DNA from: Calothrix sp. 336/3
Lineage (GTDB): Bacteria; Cyanobacteriota; Cyanobacteriia; Cyanobacteriales; Nostocaceae
Reading direction: 5' to 3'
Assembly (NCBI RefSeq): GCF_000734895.2
Contig: NZ_CP011382.1
Span: forward strand, 5,682,700 to 5,746,699
DNA length: 64,000 nucleotides
Both the position numbers and the translations under genes were made by a program. Of the stretch, positions 44,770 through 52,700 are shown in pieces (the first letter of the stretch is position 1; every line of letters starts with the position of its first letter). Under the pieces are notes generated by a model. That model had not been told where the DNA came from. It saw only the letters and a program-made list of their open reading frames with translations, and did no database searches.

Positions 44770-46992
44770 ATGCTATTCATAGAGCCTTTAGTTGCTTGGG
44801 GCGTTGTTGATGCTGTCGGTTTTGTTTTTAAACCGATTATGGAAAAATTTGCGAGTCTAGCTATAGATACTTTAGAAGATTGCGTTAAAGATTTTTTTGG
44901 TGTCTGTATTCAAGACAAATTAGATCTAGCTAAAAATATATCTTTAAAAATTGCCTTTGGTAGATCCAAAAAGGAATTTTTAGGTTTACTTCAACAAGAA
45001 TTTGAAGATAATGATATACAAAAAGATGAAATGTTAAATTATTTAGATGATTTAAGTACATTTCTTTCGTCTAAACCAGTTCTTGAAGAATTGGGTAAAG
45101 CGTTTAAAGAAAGCTTAGGAGTTCCTACATATCACCAAAACGATTTATTCGTTAATCCTACTACATTATTAATGATTTGGAATAATTTGAACTTAAAACC
45201 TTTACCAGAAGGTTTTAATTGGCAGCGGCTTGTTAAACGTTATAAAAAGAAAGTTGACTATATTTTACTTGAGACTGATAAATTAAGGGAATTATTGGAT
45301 TCACAAAATTTGTCTAGAATTAGAGAGGAGATTGAACAAAATACTCCCATTAATGCAAATTTTGATTTACGCCGTTATCAGTCCAATTTACTTAATGCTT
45401 ATAGCAAACTCAAGTTGGAGAGTTTGGACACTAGTGGTTATAGTTATAGCCTTGATTTATGGAAGATATTTGTTCCGCAACGTATGCAACAGCAGGAAGT
45501 TACACCGGCAAATATTTTTTTTGTTTCGGATATATTTAATGATCGGCAAAATTATAGGTACACTGTTATTTTAGGGAATCCTGGCTCTGGTAAATCTACT
45601 TTATCTCAATATATAGCATTGCAATGGGCAAAAACCCCAAGCAGTAGTTTAGAACTACAAGAATTACCTTTATTGATTGAGTTGCGTAATTATACTGAAA
45701 ATCAAGAAAAATCGCGGTGCAGAAATTTTTTAGAATATTTTGCTCAAGGAAGTGGTGTACTTGGCGGAACTCTTAATCAAAAAGAACTGAATGAATGGTT
45801 AAAAACTCACGAATCAATAGTGATATTTGATGGATTAGATGAAATACTTGATCAAGGAAAAAGAAAAAATGTAACTATTGATATCATTAATTTTACAACA
45901 ACCTATCCCAAAGCGCGAGTTTTAGTAACCTCAAGGGTCGTTGGTTACGAACAGCAGCGTCATCGATTCAGGGATGCAAATTTTATTCACTTCATGCTAC
46001 AAGATTTAGATCAAGGTCAAATTGAGGGATTTATTACTCAATGGCATGACTTAGTTTTTTTAGATCAATATGAAAAAAAGCAAAAAAGCGATCGCTTGCT
46101 AAAATGTATCCAAAAGCCTACATTTAAGGAACTCGCAGGGAATCCTTTACTACTAACCATGATGGCAATTTTGAATCGACATGAAGAATTGCCAAGAGAT
46201 AGAGCAACTCTTTATGAACATGCGTCAGAAGTTCTGTTGCAAAAGTGGGATGCAGAAAGAAAATATTTGCCAGATCACACCAGACTCGAATATCACGATA
46301 AAAAAGAGATGCTGCGTGAAATTGCTTTCAAAATTCTATCAGATGCAATTAAAAGTGCCAATAGCTTAATTATAACTAAAGAGAATCTCGAAACCATTCT
46401 GAACCAATATTTGGAAGATAAAAAAATTAATAACGCTTATTTGCAAGCTAAGTCATTACGAGAACACCTAACTAACCGCAGTTTTATTTTATGTTTTTTG
46501 GGGGGGAATAGTTATGGCTTTGTGCATCGGACTTTTTTAGAATATTTCTGTGCTTTGTACTTTTTAGATAAATATCAACACGAACAGACTATGAGTCTGG
46601 ATCAACTTAAAGAAGAAGTGATTATCAACCGATGGACAAACGAGACTTGGCATGAGGTAATTGTTTTACTTACTGGATTGATTCACGAAAGCTTTGCGGC
46701 TGAACTTATAGATTGTTTAGCAGAACAAGATGGACAACCACGTAATTTTGATAATTTAATATTGGCAGCAGAATGCCTGCAAAATGTTAGAAATCGTTAC
46801 CCAGTTCGCGAAACAGACAAAAGATTGCTGGATAGAATTAAAGATTTGGTAGACAATCAGCCACTGCTTACAGATGAAATCCGTAATAAAGCTATCGCAG
46901 TTATCAAAACTACCTGGACAAATGACTTCATCAAAACTACCTGGACGGATGACTCGGAAACATTACAGTGGCTTGCAGCTTTAGACCAGTAA
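44770..46992 (+). CDS. NACHT-domain (NLR-like) NTPase without C-terminal repeats
   Basis: The 740-residue protein has an N-terminal helical domain (about 1-230; LVAWGVVDAVGFVFK, LDTSGYSYSLDLW), a NACHT NTPase (about 260-480; P-loop GNPGSGKST at ~268, Walker B IVIFDGLDEIL at ~350, sensor TSRVVGYE), and a helical arm region to ~700 (FVHRTFLEYFCALYFL). It is a close paralogue of the next gene over its full length, but ends at WTDDSETLQWLAALDQ, exactly where the HEAT array begins in the paralogue. A 27-bp direct repeat (46903-46956) codes IKTTWTNDF then IKTTWTDDS near the C-terminus. NACHT proteins of this class can protect bacteria from phage. No enzymatic effector domain is recognised. Confidence 0.88.
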   Translation: MLFIEPLVAWGVVDAVGFVFKPIMEKFASLAIDTLEDCVKDFFGVCIQDKLDLAKNISLKIAFGRSKKEFLGLLQQEFEDNDIQKDEMLNYLDDLSTFLSSKPVLEELGKAFKESLGVPTYHQNDLFVNPTTLLMIWNNLNLKPLPEGFNWQRLVKRYKKKVDYILLETDKLRELLDSQNLSRIREEIEQNTPINANFDLRRYQSNLLNAYSKLKLESLDTSGYSYSLDLWKIFVPQRMQQQEVTPANIFFVSDIFNDRQNYRYTVILGNPGSGKSTLSQYIALQWAKTPSSSLELQELPLLIELRNYTENQEKSRCRNFLEYFAQGSGVLGGTLNQKELNEWLKTHESIVIFDGLDEILDQGKRKNVTIDIINFTTTYPKARVLVTSRVVGYEQQRHRFRDANFIHFMLQDLDQGQIEGFITQWHDLVFLDQYEKKQKSDRLLKCIQKPTFKELAGNPLLLTMMAILNRHEELPRDRATLYEHASEVLLQKWDAERKYLPDHTRLEYHDKKEMLREIAFKILSDAIKSANSLIITKENLETILNQYLEDKKINNAYLQAKSLREHLTNRSFILCFLGGNSYGFVHRTFLEYFCALYFLDKYQHEQTMSLDQLKEEVIINRWTNETWHEVIVLLTGLIHESFAAELIDCLAEQDGQPRNFDNLILAAECLQNVRNRYPVRETDKRLLDRIKDLVDNQPLLTDEIRNKAIAVIKTTWTNDFIKTTWTDDSETLQWLAALDQ
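46903..46956 (+). repeat. 27-bp tandem duplication in the NACHT gene C-terminus
   Basis: Two adjacent copies beginning ATCAAAACTACCTGGAC differ at only a few positions and keep the reading frame. This is a recent duplication at the place where the paralogue carries its repeat array. Confidence 0.85.
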
Positions 46993-47023
46993 AATAGAGT
47001 CAGAGTCATGGAGTTAAGCATTG

Positions 47024-50000
47024 ATGGTAGAACGCCTAGTTGCATGGGGAATAGCAAATTCAGCCGGGTTTGTCTTTAAGACTCTCCTAGAGGAACTGGC
47101 GCGGGTAAATTTAGACAAATACACCCAAAAGTTTTTCTCGGAAACTTTACAATATTTACTATCTGGTGTACAAATTAGCCAGCAACAAACGTTAGAAATT
47201 GCCTTTGGTCAAGCTTTGAAAGAATTTTTAAGCTTGGTACAACAAGAGTTAGAAGATGCAGATTTGTCTGAAGCAGAACTCAAGCAATATGTTAAACCCT
47301 TGCAGCAGTTTATTCAGCATGAAATTGTACTTATAGAATTAGGAAAGCCATTTCTAGTCGATGCAGCAACTAATGCGAGTAGTTTAGAGGCAATTTGGGA
47401 TGAATTAAAATTACTGCCGCTATCTGATAATTTCAACTGGCAAATTTTAACTAGACGATATCAAAGAAAAGTTAAAGCTATTCTGCAAGATTCAGATGAA
47501 TTGCGTTCTATCTTAAATACTCAAAAGCTTGAAGCAATCCAGCGCAACATTAAAGAAATCGCTGCTATTGCACCGGACTTTGATTTAATACATTATCGCC
47601 GAGAAATTCAAAAAGCTTATGGTCATCTCAGGCTTGATTCCTTTGATACTTCAGGTTATAGCTACAGTGTGAAGCTATGGAATATGTTTATTCCGCAAAA
47701 TGTGCGTGAAGTTAATGAAACTTTACCACAAATTTATGAGTTACCAAAAGAGGAATTGGAACGGCTCAAAAAAAGTAATGGGCTAGAAGAAGATGTTGAT
47801 ATTAAACCAGAAATTTTAGAACAATATAAACGAGCTTATAGTCAACAAACTAGCCGCTCTGTATTAGAAATACTTGAACTAAGGCAAACTTATAAACACA
47901 TAGTTATTTTGGGCGATCCTGGTTCTGGCAAGTCTAGTTTACTGCAATATTTAACACAGCAATGGGCAGAAACACCTATTGAAGATTTGTCATCGTCATC
48001 AATTCCCTTGCTAATTGAGTTACGTACTTACATGCGTAGCCGGGATAATCATGAATGCAGAGATTTCTTAGAATTTTTTCAGCAGGGAAGCGGGTTTGTT
48101 TGTTTTCTCAATCAGCAGCAACTCGATACATTGCTTAAAAGTGGTAAAGCCTATGTGATGTTTGATGGCTTAGATGAGGTATTTGAGCCAAATAAACGGG
48201 AAGAAGCCATTACAGATATTATTAAGTTCACGAATAACTATCCACTGGTACGAGTGCTGGTGACTTCTCGCGTCATTGGTTATAAGCCGGCAAGATTGCG
48301 AGATGCTAATTTTCGGCATTTTATGCTGCAAGACTTAGAACCAGAGCAGGTTCAAGATTTTATTAATCGCTGGCATGATTTTGCTTTTAGCGATCCTTTA
48401 GATAAACAAAGAAAAAAAGAACGTTTAGAAAGAGCAATTCAGGATTTTCAGGCGATTCGCCAGCTTGCTAGTAATCCTCTGCTGTTAACAATGATGGCAA
48501 TTCTCAATCGCAATCAAGAATTACCAAGAGACAGATCGGAACTTTATAATCAAGCCTCACGAGTTTTGCTACAGCAATGGGATTTAGAAAAACTTTTGAT
48601 TAATGTAGAATCAGCAAGCATTGATTATAAAGATAAGCAGGCGATGTTACGTCAAGTTGCCTATAATATGCAAACCAACAAAAAAGGTTTATCAGGTAAC
48701 TTGATTCATAAAGATGCTTTAGAAAGCATTTTAATCAAATATTTGCAAAATATAGGAGTTCATCAAGAAGAAAGAATAGCGCAGTTGATCATTGGGCAAC
48801 TACGGGAGCGTAATTTTATTTTATGTTTTTTAGGTGCTGATTACTATGCTTTTGTGCATCGGACTTTTTTAGAATATTTCTGCGCTTGGGAGTTTGTTTG
48901 GCAGTTTGAGAAGGAACGCAATATTACAATTGATTCTCTCATTGATGATGTTTTTGGCAAACATTGGCAAGATGAAACTTGGCATGAGGTATTGCGGCTA
49001 ATTGCGGGAATGATTGATGCCAAGTTTGTTGGCAAGATTATTGAGTATTTGATGAATCTAAATGGTGAAGAAGAGAAGTTTATTAACCTGTTTTTAGCAG
49101 CTAAGTGTTTTTCAGAAGTGAGAAATCCTTTAATAGTTCAGCCAGAAGCAGATAAGTTATTTAAGAAAATTCAAGATTTAATTAAATATGACTTTCCTTA
49201 TTACTATGACTACTTCAGTGAAGAAATAAATTTAGTTAGGGAAATTAATACGCAAGCTGTTGCAACAGTTGCTGCTATTTGGAAAGATGACCCCCAAACC
49301 AAAACTATCCTGCAAACTCGCGCCCAGGATGATGAACGTTGGGAGGTGCGAGATGCAGCTATCCAAGCATTAGCCAGCAATTACAAAGATGACCCCCAAA
49401 CCAAAACTATCCTGCAAACTCGCGCCCAGGATGATGAACGTTGGGAGGTGCGAGATGCAGCTATCCAAGCATTAGCCAGCAATTACAAAGATGACCCCCA
49501 AACCAAAACTATCCTGCAAACTCGCGCCCAGGATGATGAACGTTGGGATGTGCGAGATGCAGCTATCCAAGCATTAGCCAGCAATTACAAAGATGACCCC
49601 CAAACCATAACTTTCCTGCAAACTCGCGCCCAGGATGATGAACGTTGGGATGTGCGAGATGCAGCTATCCAAGCATTAGCCAGCAATTACAAAGATGACC
49701 CCCAAACCATAACTATCCTGCAAACTCGCGCCCAGGATGATGAACATGAGTATGTGCGACGTGCAGCTATCCAAGCATTAGCCAGCAATTACAAAGATGA
49801 CCCCCAAACCATAACTATCCTGCAAACTCGCGCCCAGGATGATGAACATGGGGATGTGCGACGTGCAGCTATCGAAGCATTAGCCAGCAATTACAAAGAT
49901 GACCCCCAAACCATAACTATCCTGCAAACTCGCGCCCGGGATGATGAAGATGGGGATGTGCGACGTGCAGCTATCGAAGCATTAGCCAGCAATTACAAAG

Positions 50001-50431
50001 ATGACCCCCAAACCATACCTATCCTGCAAACTCGCGCCCAGGATGATGAAGATGGGGATGTGCGACGTGCAGCTATCGAAGCATTAGCCAGCAATTACAA
50101 AGATGACCCCCAAACCATACCTATCCTGCAAACTCGCGCCCAGGATGATGAAGATGGGGATGTGCGACGTGCAGCTATCCAAGCATTAGCAAAGCACTTC
50201 CAATATCAACCTGATTTGTTTAACACTTACCACCACTGTGCCAGAAATGACCCCTTTGAAAGCAAAGAAAGATGGCAAACTATCCCTCGGCGCGTTGCAG
50301 TGGAGATAATTATTAAACAGTATCCTCACCATGAGCAGACTCTACCACTGTTGCGTGACAGAGCAGAGAATGATCCGGATGAAGAAGTGCGGGAGTATGC
50401 TCAGAAGAAGTTGAAGCAGTGGGAAGGGTGA
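47024..50431 (+). CDS. NACHT-HEAT (NLR-like) NTPase with nine near-identical repeats
   Basis: The 1135-residue protein shares the N-terminal helical domain (LVAWGIANSAGFVFK; FDTSGYSYSVKLW) and NACHT core of its neighbour (P-loop GDPGSGKSS at ~296, Walker B VMFDGLDEVF at ~376, TSRVIGYK). It adds nine 34-residue HEAT-type repeats (residues ~755-1060) and a divergent HEAT-like end (to 1135). The ATG at 47024 follows GGAG; a TTG one codon earlier is less likely. It lies 31 bp after the first NACHT gene and is probably co-transcribed. NLR-like proteins oligomerise on sensing an invader signal with the repeat domain; here the repeats are the likely sensor. The function is inferred. Confidence 0.9.
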   Translation: MVERLVAWGIANSAGFVFKTLLEELARVNLDKYTQKFFSETLQYLLSGVQISQQQTLEIAFGQALKEFLSLVQQELEDADLSEAELKQYVKPLQQFIQHEIVLIELGKPFLVDAATNASSLEAIWDELKLLPLSDNFNWQILTRRYQRKVKAILQDSDELRSILNTQKLEAIQRNIKEIAAIAPDFDLIHYRREIQKAYGHLRLDSFDTSGYSYSVKLWNMFIPQNVREVNETLPQIYELPKEELERLKKSNGLEEDVDIKPEILEQYKRAYSQQTSRSVLEILELRQTYKHIVILGDPGSGKSSLLQYLTQQWAETPIEDLSSSSIPLLIELRTYMRSRDNHECRDFLEFFQQGSGFVCFLNQQQLDTLLKSGKAYVMFDGLDEVFEPNKREEAITDIIKFTNNYPLVRVLVTSRVIGYKPARLRDANFRHFMLQDLEPEQVQDFINRWHDFAFSDPLDKQRKKERLERAIQDFQAIRQLASNPLLLTMMAILNRNQELPRDRSELYNQASRVLLQQWDLEKLLINVESASIDYKDKQAMLRQVAYNMQTNKKGLSGNLIHKDALESILIKYLQNIGVHQEERIAQLIIGQLRERNFILCFLGADYYAFVHRTFLEYFCAWEFVWQFEKERNITIDSLIDDVFGKHWQDETWHEVLRLIAGMIDAKFVGKIIEYLMNLNGEEEKFINLFLAAKCFSEVRNPLIVQPEADKLFKKIQDLIKYDFPYYYDYFSEEINLVREINTQAVATVAAIWKDDPQTKTILQTRAQDDERWEVRDAAIQALASNYKDDPQTKTILQTRAQDDERWEVRDAAIQALASNYKDDPQTKTILQTRAQDDERWDVRDAAIQALASNYKDDPQTITFLQTRAQDDERWDVRDAAIQALASNYKDDPQTITILQTRAQDDEHEYVRRAAIQALASNYKDDPQTITILQTRAQDDEHGDVRRAAIEALASNYKDDPQTITILQTRARDDEDGDVRRAAIEALASNYKDDPQTIPILQTRAQDDEDGDVRRAAIEALASNYKDDPQTIPILQTRAQDDEDGDVRRAAIQALAKHFQYQPDLFNTYHHCARNDPFESKERWQTIPRRVAVEIIIKQYPHHEQTLPLLRDRAENDPDEEVREYAQKKLKQWEG
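49286..50203 (+). repeat. nine 102-bp tandem repeats coding HEAT units
   Basis: Units begin with GATGACCCCCAAACC every 102 bp (49286, 49388, 49490 and so on to 50102). DNA identity is very high. Changes sit at a few codons: the residues after DDE (RWE, RWD, HEY, HGD, DGD), the D/R before AAI, the Q/E after it, and K/I after PQT. They grade along the array, consistent with serial duplication. Confidence 0.97.
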
Positions 50432-50855
50432 GTATTAGGAATAACATATCTTAAGTTAGGCTCATTAGAATATTCCGCAATTGCCACCAAGACAATTGAA
50501 TTTGTATTGAGTAAGGTGTAAATGTGACTTCAGTATTTGGTAAATTTTATACCAGATATTCAGTACCGCCCTCACTATATGAATTTTTTTGTCCCTTTGT
50601 ATGACTTCAGAGAATACCACAAAAATAAAATTTCCCTTATGGCACTACCTTAATCAACCCCTATTCAGTCGCCATAGTCAACTGATTTTAAGTCCGAGAC
50701 GTTTTGCCTATTTCCATAGAGTCACCCTATTGGAAAAATGTTTTGCTAAAAATTACGATCCTAGAAGATTGTATTAATTAAAATATAATGACAGACCAAG
50801 ATTTGCAGTAGAGACACGGTTTTTCGTGCCTCTTGCTGCTTAGGGAATAGGAAAA
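50432..50855. other. intergenic region between the NACHT-HEAT gene and ilvA
   Basis: Apart from the small open frame at 50601-50777 and a weak hairpin near 50810-50835 (GAGACACGG / CGTGCCTC), nothing is recognised. Confidence 0.45.
50601..50777 (+). CDS. possible small protein, 58 residues, unknown
   Basis: The frame from the ATG at 50601 codes a basic product (SPRRFAYFHRVTLLEKCFAK, ending DPRRLY). No family is recognised and no strong ribosome binding site precedes it. It is listed because the composition looks protein-like and the strand is free of other genes; it could be spurious. Confidence 0.3.
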   Translation: MTSENTTKIKFPLWHYLNQPLFSRHSQLILSPRRFAYFHRVTLLEKCFAKNYDPRRLY

Positions 50856-52367
50856 CTATCCTAAAAACAACTTGTAAGCAGGATTCTTATTTTCATCCCA
50901 ATATTGATAACCGAGGGTATCGAGAAAAGCTTGCCATTCAGTCATCTCATGGGGTGGAACTTGGATACCCACTACTATACGTCCATAGTCTGCCCCATTG
51001 TTGCGGTAGTGAAATAAACTAATATTCCAGTTGGGACTCATAGAGCCGACAAATTTCATCAATGCACCGGGACGTTCGGGGAATTCAAAACGATATAGTA
51101 ATTCATTATCTGCGAGGGAAGAGCGTCCTCCTACCATATGACGGATATGGAGCTTGGTTAATTCATCATCGGTTAAATCGATGGTTTGAAAACCGCAGTC
51201 TTCAAAGGTGCTACGCATTTTCACCCTTTCTGCCCTATTTTGGACTTGCATACCGACAAAGATATGGGCAGTTTGTTCATCAGCAATCCGGTAGTTAAAT
51301 TCTGTCAGGTTGCGTCTACCAATACAGTCACAGAAGTTGCGCAGACTACCAGCTTTTTCAGGAATGGTGACAGCAAAAATTGCTTCTCGACGTTCTCCTA
51401 ATTCTGCTCTTTCCGCGACAAATCGCAGACGGTCAAAATTCATATTTGCACCACAGGCGATCGCGATCAAGGTTTCTGCTTCTATTTGCTCCCTTTCTAC
51501 ATAAGCTTTCGCTCCGGCGATCGCCAATGCTCCCGCAGGTTCTACAATTGACCTAGTATCTTCAAATACATCCTTGATGGCAGCACAAATATCATCGGTG
51601 TCTACCAAAATAATATCATCGACATATTCTTGGCATAGTCGAAACGTCTCTTCACCGACTTCTCGCACTGCTACCCCATCCGCAAATAAACCCACTTGGG
51701 ATAGACGTACTCGCTTTCGAGCTTGCAAAGATTGATACATGGCATCGGCATCGGCAGGCTCAACACCAATAATTTTAATATCGGGACGAATACGTTTGAC
51801 ATAGGCAGCAATCCCGGAAATTAAACCACCGCCACCAATTGCCACAAAAATTGCATGGATAGGTTTCTGGTGTTGGCGCAGGATTTCCATACCAATGGTA
51901 CCTTGTCCAGCAATCACATGGGGGTCATCAAAGGGGTGAATAAAGGTTAAACCCTTCTCTGTTTCCAATTGACGAGCATAGGCGTAGGCATCATCATAGG
52001 TATCGCCGTGGAGTACCACCTCCCCTCCCCGTGCTTTGACGGCGTTGATTTTGACTTGGGGTGTAGTCACAGGCATAACAATGATTGCCCTAGTACCTAA
52101 CTGACTAGCCCCCAAAGCCACACCCTGAGCATGATTTCCCGCCGAAGCTGCAATCACACCCTGAGCTAACAAATCGGGTGGCAGGTTTGCCATCTTGTTA
52201 TAAGCACCACGCAACTTAAAGGAAAATACTGATTGCATATCCTCTCGTTTCAGCAACAGATTGTTGTTGAGGCGGGCTGAAAGATTAGGAGCAAATTCCA
52301 GTGGTGTTTCCTGGGCTACATCGTATACGCGAGCAGTGAGAATTAGTTGCAGGTAGTCGCAAAACAT
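50856..52367 (-). CDS. ilvA: threonine ammonia-lyase, biosynthetic
   Basis: This PLP enzyme converts threonine to 2-oxobutanoate, the first step of isoleucine synthesis. The 503-residue protein has the PLP-lysine motif SVFSFKLRGAYNKM, the phosphate-binding GGGGLISG and ASAGNHAQGVA. Two C-terminal ACT-like regulatory domains follow (about 325-410 and 420-503; RREAIFAVTIPEKAGSL and LLYRFEFPERPGALMKF), so feedback control by isoleucine is expected. Length is typical. Confidence 0.96.
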   Translation of the reverse strand: MFCDYLQLILTARVYDVAQETPLEFAPNLSARLNNNLLLKREDMQSVFSFKLRGAYNKMANLPPDLLAQGVIAASAGNHAQGVALGASQLGTRAIIVMPVTTPQVKINAVKARGGEVVLHGDTYDDAYAYARQLETEKGLTFIHPFDDPHVIAGQGTIGMEILRQHQKPIHAIFVAIGGGGLISGIAAYVKRIRPDIKIIGVEPADADAMYQSLQARKRVRLSQVGLFADGVAVREVGEETFRLCQEYVDDIILVDTDDICAAIKDVFEDTRSIVEPAGALAIAGAKAYVEREQIEAETLIAIACGANMNFDRLRFVAERAELGERREAIFAVTIPEKAGSLRNFCDCIGRRNLTEFNYRIADEQTAHIFVGMQVQNRAERVKMRSTFEDCGFQTIDLTDDELTKLHIRHMVGGRSSLADNELLYRFEFPERPGALMKFVGSMSPNWNISLFHYRNNGADYGRIVVGIQVPPHEMTEWQAFLDTLGYQYWDENKNPAYKLFLG

Positions 52368-52700
52368 GGGTATGGGTAGATGAGCGAGTGCCGGATGGAG
52401 TTTAATTTTACGGCAGTTTTGTACCTATTTCGTCTATTTTTTTTGGCGATCGCACTTGACAATTAAGACAGTCGCTACGATTCTACAATTCTGGTGGAGA
52501 CGCTCCGGCGGAACGTCTCTAATTGCTGTAAATCTTGTTGCGAAAACTGAAACCAACTTCACTCAGTCTTCACTTTAGCTTTAAGCTGACCAGTATATAC
52601 TTCAGTATATCTCCGGAAATATAAAAATTATTCTTATCATCGCAACCGTATTTATACGGTCTCAATCGCTACTACCAAAAATTTTAATTGAGGGCAGAAA
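52368..52700. other. divergent promoter region ilvA / TPR-CHAT
   Basis: The 333-bp gap holds an imperfect hairpin at 52497-52519 (GAGACGCTCCG / CGGAACGTCTC), related to the hairpin in foldback repeat A. The right half is AT-rich. No gene is seen and no promoter pair is claimed. Confidence 0.5.

Noticed and set aside
49286..50203. Regular 102-bp repeats considered as a CRISPR array
   Set aside because: There are no unique spacers, the whole unit is repeated, the frame stays open and the units code HEAT helices.
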